A stretch of 64,000 bases of DNA from the NCBI GenBank assembly GCA_905250075.1, contig CAJNOP010000019.1:1917396-1981395 (forward strand), written 5' to 3'. The notes below the pieces were generated by a model, which had not been told where the DNA came from, searched no databases, and saw nothing but the letters and a program-made list of their open reading frames with translations. This stretch comes from Rotaria sp. Silwood1 (lineage: Eukaryota; Rotifera; Eurotatoria; Philodinida; Philodinidae). Position 1 is the first letter of the stretch. Each line of letters opens with the position of its first letter. Below, piece by piece: positions 45,580-57,104 of the stretch. A program made the position numbers and the translations under genes.

Positions 45580-47994
45580 TTTCTGTGAAGAAATTGTACG
45601 TTACCGACGCGAAATATTGTTTACACTACTGTCAGCACGGTTATGTTGCTGTGATGAAAGCAGGCATATACGATTAAAAAAATATTACTTTTTTTTCTTG
45701 ATTCTTTCTTTTTTTATTTCTTTCTTTTAGAATTTTATGATGAAAAATGAAATAAAAAAGTAAATTTTTATTTTCTATGCAATAATCAAACGAAATAGTT
45801 TAGTTTTGAAAAAAAGATTGAATAACTATAATTTTTCTCGATAACCTTGTGTAACTTCTTTCAAAAAAAAATGTGGGGTGTACTATAAATTATAATGTTT
45901 TTTTTTTTTGGAAGAATCATAATTGACCGTCATTCTCACTCAATAAGAACAATGCGTGATCATGGAAATAAATACACAAAAGAACATTAAAAATTAATGC
46001 ATGATAGATGTGCCAGATGGTTTTCTTTTTCCACACAATTTTAATTGTCATTTATAATCCCTATATCCTGTCGCTACACTAATCATGTCAATTACAATCG
46101 TTGTCTGTTCATGATTTTCTATATAAGTTAAATGAGAGAATGTCGAATATAGCATAATAATTGGCATGAAGATTTAATCAAACATAAAAGCGAAAGTTCT
46201 ATAATTTATTCAAAATAATTTTGTATTGAAAAAAAAATGATTTGGATTCTAATCTTTCACTTTGGTGAAATAAAACTTTTATAATTAAAATCACTACGCA
46301 TAGATCATATCGATACGATGAATAAAGTTCATTATAAATGATAGTATTTTATACATAAAAAATTTTTATTTTAATACCATTTAATGGACTAGATGTACTC
46401 TGTAATCATTGCAAACAAATCCAATATCAAAATTCTATAATAATATGTACAATTGATAAATGAAAATTCAAGCTATCGAAACAAGACATAATTTTAGTCG
46501 ATATATATTCCAGTTAATGTTGCATTAATCGTTTGAGAATAATCTAATGTTTTTTTAATCTCAATTGTCAAATAAATTTTTTATGCAAAAATGTTGTTTT
46601 TATTTCTTTTAATCTGAAATTAAAATTTTTTTCCTATTAAAATTCTTTTACATTTAAAATAAATTTATTTATCATTTAAAAGAAGAACTTATTTCGTTAT
46701 TTTTCTTCTCTTCGTTATCGATAAAAAAAAAACAGAAACAATATGTTACTGCCTTGACTAACTGCTATAGTTCGAATTTTCGATGAGATTCTTATTTTTT
46801 TTTAAATCGTTAAGTTTCTTTCTTTTTCTCTTTTCTTTTTATTTTCATAGGAGATTTATTCAAAGGCAAAAAACAAGGTATGCAAGTGTTGCTTTTAACA
46901 ACACTTCATCTCTCATTATTGTTAGGACGAGAGAGATGTATACTCAAGTGTTGTGACTGAATACTTGTTTTTTTTATATTAAATATATATTATTAATCCG
47001 TTAGAACATTTTTATTCTATACATTTTTTTCTTAGCTAGAATTCTGCTGTTAAAAGTAAGTCGAATAATATATCAACGATATGTGGAGGATCTTTATTAA
47101 ATTTTGGCTCGCTTAATCAATATAATTTTGTTACAGGTTGCATTAATGAAAAAGGCTGATCTATTAAACAGTAGATATGCTAGTTGTATTGATCTATCGT
47201 CTGCTAGATATTGAACTTTTATTGCTGCAAGAATACAAACATTTTAACATTCCATAGAAACTTTTTGCATTATTTTTAATACTTCTTCAATTATGCCCAA
47301 GGAAACAGTTACTAAGGAAACGAGATTGATAAATGACATCGTGGATAAAGCTTCATGTATAGTGTCATCTGTTTACTAAATTTATTTTCACATTCGAATT
47401 GTTCTTCTCTTTGTAATTTTTTTCTTGTTGAGTTCTAAACATTAAATTGAATACGACAATCAATTAGGAAAATAAATGGCAAAAAACAAGAGAAACTACT
47501 TTTTCGTATGAAATATAAATCGTGTGACAAACATCGAATCGTACAAGATCGAGAATATATACATGAAAATCTATATACAATGTCGTTTATTTTATTTGGA
47601 ATATTTTATTTGTCAAGCTCTTTTAGTTCGTACATGTTTCCTCGAAGATACTTGAAGAAGCTTTAAAAATATTTCAAAAAAATTCTATAAAAAGTATAGT
47701 ATACTATTAACATCAGTATTTTCGATTAATACGACATATTAAAAAAATTCTTAACAATTAAGCGGGGTAAAGTTTAGTCAGCATCTTCTATGTTACAGCG
47801 AATAAGAACAAAAATAAGCTAAATGTAGTTTATCACATCGTAGCGAAGAAAAATATAGAGGTGAACTTATCAAATCTCTTTTTTTTTATTTTCTCTGAAA
47901 CACAAATCAGTCTGATTTTTCTATTTCTAATCACATACTAAATTCTGTTAGTAATTATACTTTTGTGTTTCATTTAATAGAACACTGCACAATC
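45580..47994. other. divergent intergenic region
   Basis: 2.4 kb between the LRRC74-like gene (-) and the unknown gene (+), so it contains both promoters. Very AT-rich. One imperfect inverted pair near 46885-46965 (AACACTTCATCTCTC against GAGAGAGATGTATACTCAAGTGTT) was seen. No gene was found. Confidence 0.5.
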
Positions 47995-50080
47995 ATGACA
48001 GACACTATAAGTTCTCGTTATGGTACCACGTATCTTCTTCAACGAGCTAAGTAAGTTAAAAAAAAAAAAACAAAAGAATTTTTCTCTTCTTGAAAATGCT
48101 CTCTGCATCTAACGTACATTCAATCTGAATGTTACAACAAAAAGAAACCAGGGACAGCGAGCGAGAAACAGAGAGAAAAAGAAACTTATTGCTATATGTA
48201 ATGGGTTTAAAACTATTTTCACCGTTACCATCAAATGGATCACTATAAATAAAAGAGTGAAAAATAACGAAAACAAGAGAAACAACAACAAATAATTTCT
48301 CTTTTTTCACTGGTGTTTTTGATCAGCTGCGAGAAGCCAACAAATGGACGGAGTAAAAGTGGCTCCATATCGATTGTTAGGTGGACTTCGACATTCTCAA
48401 AGTTTAAATAATCTTTCAACAATATCGAGTCCACGAAAAAATTATTGGCCAGCTTTCGAACAGGTGAGATAATCATTTAACTTTTTAGATCATCAGTTCC
48501 TTCATTTCGTTATAAACCGGCCGCGCCTACTCTACCATCAAAAATTCAACGAGGGCCGACCATTGTATTAAATATTGATAAGGTTTGTTCTGTCTTTAAA
48601 ATGTGTACCCTTGTCAAAAATCTTAAAATTAATTTTTTAAAAATTAAATGTTGCATCTATATATCGAATAGTTGTATTATTTAGAATTCTCCGTCAAATG
48701 GCTTTCAAGGTAAATACATAGGTATATTATTGATTACTAACGAAGATGTTTTCATTTAGGAAGTACAGATTCACTTTATCGCAGCGGTGATGTAAACGAA
48801 CAACAAATATATGACAATCATGGAAGTAATGATGATCTTGTTCCAACAAAAATAAAACCATTTAATAACAATCCACCATTACCTCAAACACAACGGTATT
48901 AATAGATTTGATTAAAAAAGAAAATTTTTCATTTTATTTATTAAAGAGATATTGTTGGTAATAATTGCTGTTTTAATTCATCAGCACACGTCAATGGTTG
49001 GAACAATATTGATAATGAACCATTAAATCCTTTCATGATTTATCGTGATGCTTTGAAACAAAATTTAACAACACCTATTAGAACTAGTAGTAGTACTCCA
49101 AGGTAATAATAATAATAATTACAAAAATGTAGTAAATAGAAGATATTCTATTGTATTTTTTTTAGAATGCATTTTGGTCGTAGCGGAGGTCATTGGCCTC
49201 ATATCAAACAAACAAATACATATTCTGCAGCAAATCTTTTATTTATTGATGGTTATAAAATAGTTTTCTTTTTTTCTTTTTAATTTTTTTTCTATTTAGG
49301 TACAGTAAGAATTGATGATAATGTAAAATCTCCAAAGCATCGTTTTGGTTATCCTCCTATGATTCGAGCACAACATTCATTTACATCATCAACTCAAGAT
49401 TTATCAAATAAAACACCAAATTTAACAACAAAATCATTAGATTCTATGACATGGTCTGCAACAGATCAACTTAATTATCGACCATCTTTATCACAATATT
49501 CAAATCGTTATGAACGTCATGCTAAAGATGGTTTTGCTTATTGGCCAACAGATTTAACTTATAAAAAGCCACGATGTAAGTATTTTTGTGAAACACAATC
49601 TAAAAGGGGTATTGAAGTATAGAGAGTAGAAAATTGCCTTCACTCCCGGCCCCGCAAATCGTGACTGACATTACCATGGAGACGTCGCAGGTCATGACAA
49701 ACACCTTAGCAACGCCTTCCTCGTTGTCAAAAACCATGACAGACGTTGTTGAAATACGATCAACGACTGTATATCAATAAAGACTCGTTATAATATATGA
49801 ATTACTTCTTTATTTGTGTTTCTGGAGAATTAATTCAAAGTAATGGTTCAATATATTGAGCAATGAATATTTAAAATAATAATGATGAGATGCGAGCAAT
49901 TTGTATGATTTTCACATACATGAGCACAAATTTACTTTACAAAAAAGGGTCAATCTGTTTGCTCTTACATATATATATAAGCACAAAATTAAATAAAATC
50001 TTTATCTTTTAGGTAAACCAAGTACTACTGGAACATACAAAAGATGGCTTGGTTTAAGCGATTCGATTCTTAAACTTTAA
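47995..50080 (+). CDS. unrecognised multi-exon protein
   Basis: Proposed exons: 47995-48050, a second exon near 48334-48463, 48489-48582, 48685-48709, 48760-48895, 48947-49102, 49166-49251, 49300-49575, 50013-50080 (TAA). From the third exon on, all phases agree. The protein is polar and Ser/Asn/Pro-rich with no membrane span or known domain; it includes VPSFRYKPAAPTLPSKIQRG, HFGRSGGHWPHIKQ, RHAKDGFAYWPTDLTYKK and a C-terminus GTYKRWLGLSDSILKL. Tyr/Trp/Pro/Arg-rich motifs of this kind occur in axonemal or cytoskeletal binding proteins, but that is a guess. The second exon is a problem: the frame with the best coding look (SQSLNNLSTISSPRKNYWP) and the best donor (CAG|gtgaga) is out of phase with the third exon and implies a 25-bp intron. 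An alternative frame and donor (AG|gtggac) restores phase. An acceptor AG lies 14 nt before the ATG. Confidence 0.7.
49576..50012. other. 437-bp last intron with GC-richer insert
   Basis: The intron contains a stretch (about 49640-49760) richer in G and C than its surroundings (CTCCCGGCCCCGCAAATCGT; GGAGACGTCGCAGGTCATGA). It may be an inserted element; no ends were resolved. Confidence 0.35.
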
Positions 50081-51811
50081 AATTTGATTGAACACTTACA
50101 ATTATTTAGTCTTTACTTTCATATTTTAATTTCTTCATATAAATATATAACATTTCTTTGTCTTTTCTTACTAAAATACGGATTATTTTATTCAAGTCAT
50201 TTTATTGAATTAATATATCCTTGTTTGTCATTGCATCCATTCATTTTTAAGTTTCAATTAAAAAAAAAACATTCGAGGTGAATATTTTCTTTTTTCGGTT
50301 ACAAGAAGAAAAAGATTCTTACCAATCATATATTAAAACAATTGATGCAACATATGTTTATTCTTAGAAGTTTCACAAAATCTAACAGAAATGAAACATA
50401 ATATCAGCCGAAGAACTGCACGAATATTGTGGAGCGATAAATAGTTTATATTAATTATTACTTAAAGAATCTATTATAATAAGAGCACAAAAATCAGAAT
50501 TATTATGTCACCAAGAATCTGGATGTTGATCAAGAGAACTAAGACTCACCCTCACACACAAATAGCCTTTTATTTAAAAGAACACGAACGACTTGTTCTC
50601 GTATTTGTCTCACTTGACGTTCACATGTCAACGAACTAAAACTCGTCTGAACAAAAGCAAATATGAACGAAACACAACCGATGACTATAAGAAGACTAAG
50701 TGATCGTTCAATTGATATGCCTATCGAAACAGTCTACTTCGTTGCTTCACTTAAATTACATTTGTTGACAGATCGTACATATGGTACAATTGAATCATTT
50801 GAAATGAGAAACAGATTATTTCGATTCTTGAATATAGTTCGTCGATATTAATAGAATTCCTGATTTTCAATATTATATACTGAGTACAGTGTAGTTCAAT
50901 TTGCAGAAATTTATCGACTGATCAGAGAATGTTTCGATGATAACTGCAACGTAGAACATCATTAGACGGGCAAAGGCTCCATTTCCAAATGCAGTCATAA
51001 GGCCAAGTATCAATAAAATGATATCTAGTCGATTGATAAATCGAACCTGAAATCAATGGTCAATAAACATTTCTTTTCGAATTATTCTTCATCTGTCATA
51101 ATTAAATGAATCGAATCGATCGAGATAAACAGTATACAAATCTTCGTATTCTGTTTAATAAAATTTTCATGAGAAGGCTCTAAAAAAGATCGAACTATGT
51201 TCTCTTTTTCTTCCGTGTAACCTTTCAGTTCTCTTCTATAATCGATAGAATGCACCCTTATTCGTCAAATGATTTTTGAATCAATGACAAAACACAAGAA
51301 GAAGATATACAAATACTAGAACAAAAGAGGAGAATTGAAAAATTTACAAAAAAAAACAACGAGATAGTGGGCGAAGGCGAGTATTGAAACAATGATGAAG
51401 CTAATCGACACATAGGTCTTTTTCATGACGAAAATTCAGTTGTAATGCATACAGTAAAAGAACATATGTAAAAAAAAAGATTTTCTATAACGAAACTCTG
51501 GAATACTTCTAGATCAGCGTTTTCACTCAAGCAGAAACACGAATGAAAGAAAACTTTACCCTTTTTTCTATTCAAAAGAACGGAATTACTACTCGATCAG
51601 ATAAGCAATAGCGTAAACAACCTTAAACACAAAACGATGAGTGCGCTACACGTCTCTTATTGCATGGCGTATTGATTAGAACAGGAAAATATTGTAGGAA
51701 TGAAAAAAGAAAGATAGGTTCCTCGCGAATGATATATATATATATATAAAAGTTGATTGTTGTTCTGTACATTTTTATTGTTGTTTTTACACTTTCTTTT
51801 ACCAAAACGGA
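50081..51811. other. intergenic region upstream of bacterial-type ABC gene
   Basis: 1.7 kb containing the ABCB relic exon (50870-51046), a weak ORF (50663-50851, plus) with no family signal, and an AT dinucleotide run (about 51732-51748) about 65 bp upstream of the ABC transporter ATG, a possible core promoter. No trans-splice-like acceptor precedes that ATG. Confidence 0.5.
50870..51046 (-). pseudogene. relic exon of an ABCB (P-glycoprotein-like) transporter
   Basis: After an intact acceptor (TTGATTTCAG) the minus strand reads VRFINRLDIILLILGLMTAF, then GNGAFARLMMFYVAVIIETF, then 19 more residues to a stop. This is the first membrane segment of full-length ABCB/MDR transporters (family pattern FRFA..LD.LL...G...A..NG...PLMM..FG...D.F). 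No nucleotide-binding domain, Walker motif or flanking exon was found on that strand, so a fragment left by deletion or decay is the best reading. The next gene to the right is also an ABC transporter, but of a different, bacterial family and on the other strand. Confidence 0.55.
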
Positions 51812-54017
51812 ATGCGTGCTTTGATTTCTTTATATGAGGATAATTGGCGTCTTTCTCGAATGTATTTCTTCTCAGAAGAGCGTATGTATGCTCGATGTAT
51901 GCTTCTAGTTTTGATCATTATGGAATTGTTAAGCATCGGTCTGAATGTATTATTAACGTATTGGAACAAAGATTTTATTGATACATTTCAAAGATACGAT
52001 CGACCAGCCTTTCTTCGTTCACTCTTATACTTCATTTTCATTGCTATCGCAATCATAATCGTATCAGTTTACAAAGATTATCTAACACAATTACTTCAAC
52101 TTCGTTGGCGACGTTGGTTAACGAACGATTTTCTAAGCAAATATTTATCTAAACATGCTTATTATCAAATGTCATTGTTAAAAAATGATAGTTCAAAAAT
52201 AAATGATCCAAATGATAATCCAGATCAAAGAATATCAATGGATATTAATTTATATATTGAAACTATCTATGCCTTAGCAATAGGCCTTTTAAATGCATTT
52301 GTGACATTATTATCCTATGTCATTGTACTCTGGTCTCTATCGGGTGTAATCAAAATAAAAGTTTCTCAAACTCATTCGCTTGAAATCAAAGGAATTATGG
52401 TTTGGTCTGCCCTTGTCTATGCTGGAATGGGTAAGGAGCAAGTTCCTCTAGGACAATTTTTTTAAAGAAAAACTCAGATCTCTAAAAGTTTTTCTTCTTT
52501 GAGAAGCTCATTGTTTGTGTCCAAAAATTTTCAGTTTTGCGAATATTTTCCAGGAAGAAGAAAAATTTTTCAAATATAAAACAAACATTCTATTTTTATT
52601 CGTAACGTATTACTCAAGTTTCTTAAGATTTTATGAAACTTTCTCGAATAACTCGTATATATCAACTTAAAAGTTGAACGTTTTGTTCAGGTACTCTGAT
52701 TACTAATTTAATTGGTCGAGCTCTATTTCATTTGAAATATGCACAAGAACATTGTGAAGCTAATTTTCGATATGGACTTGTTCGTCTTCGAGATCATACA
52801 GAATCTGTCGCTTTCTATCGAAGTGAATCAAATGAACAGGCATCATTGATATCATTGTATCTTGAAATAGTATCTAATTTGTATCAAATTATTCGTCGCA
52901 AATTTATTCTCAATTGGTTTAATTCATTCTACAAAGTCGTAGCAATTATTTTCCCGTTTCTCGTTGCTTCTCCACGATATTTTTTACAAAAAATTACACT
53001 TGGTGATTTATTACAAATATCAATGGCTTTCGACAGTGTACATCAATCACTTTCATTTATACCAAATTCCTATGCCACTATTGTACAATGGCGATCAGCT
53101 ACAAAACGATTGACTGAATTTCTATATGTTTTAAATGAATTACATACAGCTAAACAAAATTCTGAGATTCAAGTTCTTTATTTACCAAACGAACGATTTA
53201 TGCGAATTCAAGAATTAACTATTCGATTACCATTGAAAATTGATAAAGATAATGGTCGAATCCTCATGAATCATCTCAATTTAGTGCTCGAATCTCATCG
53301 TGCTGCACTTATTACAGGTAAACGATAAAGACACAACTTTCTTGAGTTTTGTAGCTGAAAAGGTTTCTTATACTTTTACTATTGCTAAATTAAGTTTATA
53401 TTTTATCTCTTATTTGAACTATACCAATTGATGTATATTCATATCGAAACCGTATTTGATTCAAACGTCTTGTTTTTGCTACAGGTCGTAGTGGATCTGG
53501 AAAATCGACATTTCTACGAACTCTTGCTGGAATATGGCCATATGGATCTGGGACCATCACTTTTCCTATTGGCGATACAGTGGCCTTTCTTCCTCAAAAG
53601 CCGTACTGCCCGCTTGGTTCCCTCCGCCATTGTTTGACTTATCCATCAAAATTGTTCTCATCGGAAGATGATAGAAAGATTGAACATCTTTTAAATCTAT
53701 GTCAAATGAATAGTTGGTGTCATCGTCTTGATGAAAATCAAGATTGGTCACAAGTTCTTTCACTAGGTGAACAACAAAAGATGGCATTCATTCGAATCCT
53801 TTATCATAGACCAAAATGGTTGTTTTTGGATGAGGCTACATCATCATTGGATGAACAAGCGGAAACAGATCTTTATTCTATCTTAATTCAAGAATTAATG
53901 AATTATTCAACTATTATCAGTGTAGGACATCGATATAATTTAAAACAATTCCATCAAATTGAATTAGCGTTGGATAATGGACATATAACAATGTTATCCT
54001 TATCATCTGATAACTAA
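51812..54017 (+). CDS. bacterial-type YddA/SbmA-family ABC transporter (fused permease-ATPase)
   Basis: Three exons (51812-52430, 52691-53317, 53485-54017) give 1779 nt and 592 residues, close to bacterial YddA (about 560). The N-terminal permease shows the ABC_membrane_2/SbmA_BacA pattern: LTYWNKDFIDTFQRYDRPAF, LRWRRWLTNDFLSKYLSKHA, YYQM, NPDQRIS, and later FPFLVASPRYFLQKITLGDL. The ATPase carries Walker A GRSGSGKST (416-424), Q-loop FLPQKPY, signature SLGEQQ (508-513), Walker B WLFLDEATSSLDE (527-539) and a switch His (VGHR, H564), so it looks catalytically complete. In bacteria this family handles peptides or cobalamin-like compounds; the substrate here is unknown. Animal ABCD proteins are distant relatives, but the motif set is bacterial. 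Both introns have consensus ends, so the gene is domesticated in a eukaryotic genome. It is inferred to be horizontally acquired. Confidence 0.88.
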
Positions 54018-54560
54018 CTAAAAACGACATTTTTTTTAATTATTATAATATAGAGTGAATATAGATGTGGATGTTTATGATTCGATTATGCTCAGTAAAC
54101 ATAATTTTCAAGCAATGATTTCTCTTCAACTTCGAAACATTAACATAAATATTTCAGAGCTTCTTTTCATAGATCTATTGTGAACTACACAATACCTATC
54201 TCATTTAGAACTGCAACAACCGATAGGTCTGAATGCGGTAAGAATTTTTCTTGAGCTCAAAAAACTTGATTCTACGTCACGAATGCTTGTCAAATCCAAT
54301 CAACATTTTCACTACTTATCACACTAAAATAAAATGTGACGTATGTGTAGAAATTTGCGACACATCATGAAAACGCCATTCGAATCTAGTATGCAGTGCA
54401 TTTTTCAGTTTTTTGGTGTGTAAAAGAAAGTTACGAATACCCATACCCTTATTATGAATGTATTTGATGGATTAATGTCTTTATTTTTGGTTTGACAACA
54501 ATTATGAAGGCCTTTTAATTCATGATCACTCTTGTTATTAGTATTCAAATTAGTTTTTAG
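54018..54560. other. 3' flank of ABC transporter, nothing recognised
   Basis: AT-rich DNA following the ABC gene stop. A possible poly(A) region lies just after 54017 (ATTATTATAATATAG). No gene or clear repeat. Confidence 0.4.
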
Positions 54561-54566
54561 TGGTAA

Positions 54567-55087
54567 TTAAATTTCAATTCCTTCTAAGATAATAAATATA
54601 TGTCGTAACAAAATCTTGTCGTCCATAGTAATAAGATTTAAATGCTGTATTAAATCTTCATTCTATAATTCAGTTCTTTCAATATAAATTTGTATTGGAA
54701 CATTCAAATCAATATTTGCCCGTAATAAAACATATAGTTAAACACCTATACTCGAGAATCTTTCAATTGTTGTGAAATTTCATCTAATATATGTGTTGAC
54801 GTTTCAGTATTTCATTAAATACCAGTTTTTCAATTAGCTCATAAATTTATAACATACTTCAGTTGAATATTAGCGAATGGTTGTTGCTCATTAAGAATGT
54901 ATGCATTGAAGAGTTGCACATATATAATCTTATGAATCTTTATTTTTCTTTTGCTTTGCTGTATTTCTAGTTAAAAATATAAGCATTTTCTTCGCTGAAT
55001 ATCGTATCAATCGTTTTTTAATGAAATTATTGAAGGATATTCTTCTTCGATGTTTTGTATTTTGAATGGCTGATCGTTTTCGTTCAT
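54567..55087 (-). pseudogene. decayed protein-coding gene, family unknown
   Basis: Read on the minus strand from ATG 55087, coding-like stretches follow in order but in different frames and across stops: MNENDQPFKIQNIEEEYPSI, later HKIIYVQLFNAYILNEQQPF, then ELIEKLVFNEIL, THILDEISQQLKDSRV, and finally ANIDLNVPIQIYIERTEL (stop) NEDLIQHLNLITMDDKILL ending before 54567. At least three frame changes and two internal stops separate them. The order and codon style suggest a single gene that has decayed. I do not recognise it. Confidence 0.4.
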
Positions 55088-55164
55088 TATTCTAATGTAT
55101 AATTTGTGGCTTAGTTATATGTTGATAGAAATTAATAATATTATTGCAAAATTTAGCTAATTTA

Positions 55165-55189
55165 CAGTCGCGCTCAAAATTATTGATGC
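55165..55189. mobile_element. Tc1/mariner-like terminal sequence, solo
   Basis: TA followed by CAGTCGCGCTCAAAATTATT closely resembles the common end of Tc1-type transposons (TA then CAGT.GCGCTCAAAA). No matching inverted end or transposase was found nearby, so this is a solo or relic terminus. Confidence 0.4.
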
Positions 55190-56170
55190 AAACAATGAAT
55201 CACGATCTTCTTTCAGTATCTTTCTTCCATTTTAAGACATCGAGCTGTGCTTGTTGTCTAAACGTAACTAAGTACTCAAGCTATCAATTCTAAAAACTAT
55301 AAGCCTGATAAAATATGTCTTAATGATGCACAATTACAAATACTAAAATCACAAAATCTTGATATGGTTCAAAATTATTCATTGGGTTCTAATGATAGAT
55401 AAGAAATCAAATCCTTTTCGTCTACGAACTTTTCTATTGACCACTAATAATCATGGTTTCTTCCTTGTCTCCTCATATATGTCAAACTTCACCGTTAAGT
55501 TTAATTATTTAATAGTTGAGATTTGAAAAGTTGAATTTTCCAGTACTGACCTCAGGTATTTACGTTTTTTGTGAAAGCACGCACACAAGGGTATCTCGCT
55601 TAGTGAGGTTGCCACGACGGCACACACAAGTTGTCGCTTTTGGAATTTCAGAAAAGTCAGATCTTTGATCAGGTAAACAGTATTCCAATAATTGACTTCA
55701 ACTGTTGAGTTTGAAATACAGTGAGTACCAAGATTGATCAACAAGAAGAATGAAATTTTCTGATGAGTTCATATTTCAACAATCACATGAGCTGTAATGA
55801 TCCGTATAAAGTGTAAAAATGTTGCTGAGCAAGATCATCCCAATCAAGAAACTAGGATTTTATTATAGCAAAAATATAGTGCTACAATATGAATATCAAA
55901 ATGTATTATTTTTTTATTAAATGAATAGAAGTCTTGATATTTCAGCCATGGTCAAAAGTGGAATTATTATAACCTAATCTGATGTTAGGAAAAACTAAAA
56001 CCATAATAGGCACACTATTCCTACTATGGAGTTACTAATAATCAAAATCATAACCAAATACTATACATGTTATAGTGTTAATTTAGAACGAAACCATAAC
56101 CTAACTACTTTAGTTATTCAATGTTTTCAAATTCATTAAAATTAATGGAAAACTATAACAATAACGCAAC
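55190..56170. other. intergenic with ORF scraps
   Basis: A coding-looking scrap on the plus strand near 55285-55395 reads KPDKICLNDAQLQILKSQNL before stops; family unknown. From 55960 to 56120 the phrases ATAACCTAA and CCATAA recur. Nothing else was identified. Confidence 0.35.
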
Positions 56171-56176
56171 TGTAGG

Positions 56177-56590
56177 GTGTGTGTGTATGTGTATGTCAGA
56201 AAAGAGAAGCACTACATCCACATTCACACCCACCATCGCCCACACATTAACACCCACGCCTGCACATCCACATCTACAACAACGCTCACACCCGCCCGCA
56301 CCCACACATCTTACACACACCCCACATCACATACGCACACCAATACGCCAACCATACCCTTAATATAATATTGCTGATTTTCTGACTGATACGCAGTTGT
56401 AACAGAAATAACGCTCATCTGTATGACTCACTTGATGCTGCACTAAATATTCAACTGCTTCTGCGCAATGTACTACTTTGCAATCCTGTACAAGCGTATG
56501 GTATAGGCGTGGGTGTGGGTCATTGTGAGATAAATACCTACACCTACACCAATACCTAGACCCACACTCACAATCTACATCCACACCCCC
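56177..56590. repeat. CACCCA/TGTGGG-type degenerate repeat, telomere-like
   Basis: After a GTGTGTGTATGTGTATG run, the plus strand is dominated by CACACCCAC, CACACCC and CCCACAC units (about 56215-56357). A second patch of GTGGGTGTGGG and CACACC lies at about 56505-56590. This is strongly strand-asymmetric, C/A-rich DNA resembling degenerate telomeric or subtelomeric repeats. The His/Pro/Thr-rich open frames across it are artefacts. Confidence 0.6.
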
Positions 56591-56609
56591 AACGCTGCTT
56601 ATTCGGGTT

Positions 56610-56960
56610 ACCGGACGTTCGCCAATAGGAATTTCGTAAACTGGACTTTCGCCAATATACCCGCTGTACTTTCGCCAATTGGCGAATTTTCAATGAATCT
56701 TCTCGAATTTAAGTAGAACGGTAGTATTGGTTAGAGAGATTGATATCAGTTATATTCTTAACTGTATGACTTGAGGTACATTTTTATTATACTAGGCATC
56801 GTTCTTGTACATCACTTACGATATGAATGTTCTACTTCCATTAATGAAAATCTATTCGACTTCCGCTAATTCGTCCGCCTTCATATTCGCCAATTGGCGA
56901 AATTTCAGTGGACTATTACCAATATATCCCTTGGAAATCCTCCAATATTTATACCAAAAA
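56610..56960. repeat. foldback element with TTCGCCAATTGGCGAA palindromes
   Basis: A perfect 16-bp palindrome TTCGCCAATTGGCGAA occurs at 56671-56686 and again at 56886-56901. Half-site phrases (GACGTTCGCCAATAGG, GACTTTCGCCAATATACCC) precede the first. Inner sequences pair as well (AAGTAGAAC near 56711 against GTTCTACTT near 56829), so the whole unit is a foldback. It is non-coding. Confidence 0.6.
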
Positions 56961-57104
56961 GAAAGAGGAGAAGATCGAACCGATTAACAGTAGCAAGTGC
57001 AGCGACGTCAATGAAGTTTTGACAGTATTATTTCTTTCTTTTACTTCAAATTAGAATATTTCGTGTGACTCTACGTCTTTTGGTAATAGATGCAGTAAGA
57101 AGGG

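Noticed and set aside
51812..54017. Bacterial contamination as the source of the YddA-like gene
   Set aside because: Two consensus introns and local AT-rich codon use show it is encoded in the eukaryotic genome.
56121..56368. His/Pro/Thr-rich open frames
   Set aside because: They are translations of the CACACCC repeat in two frames, with no protein signal.
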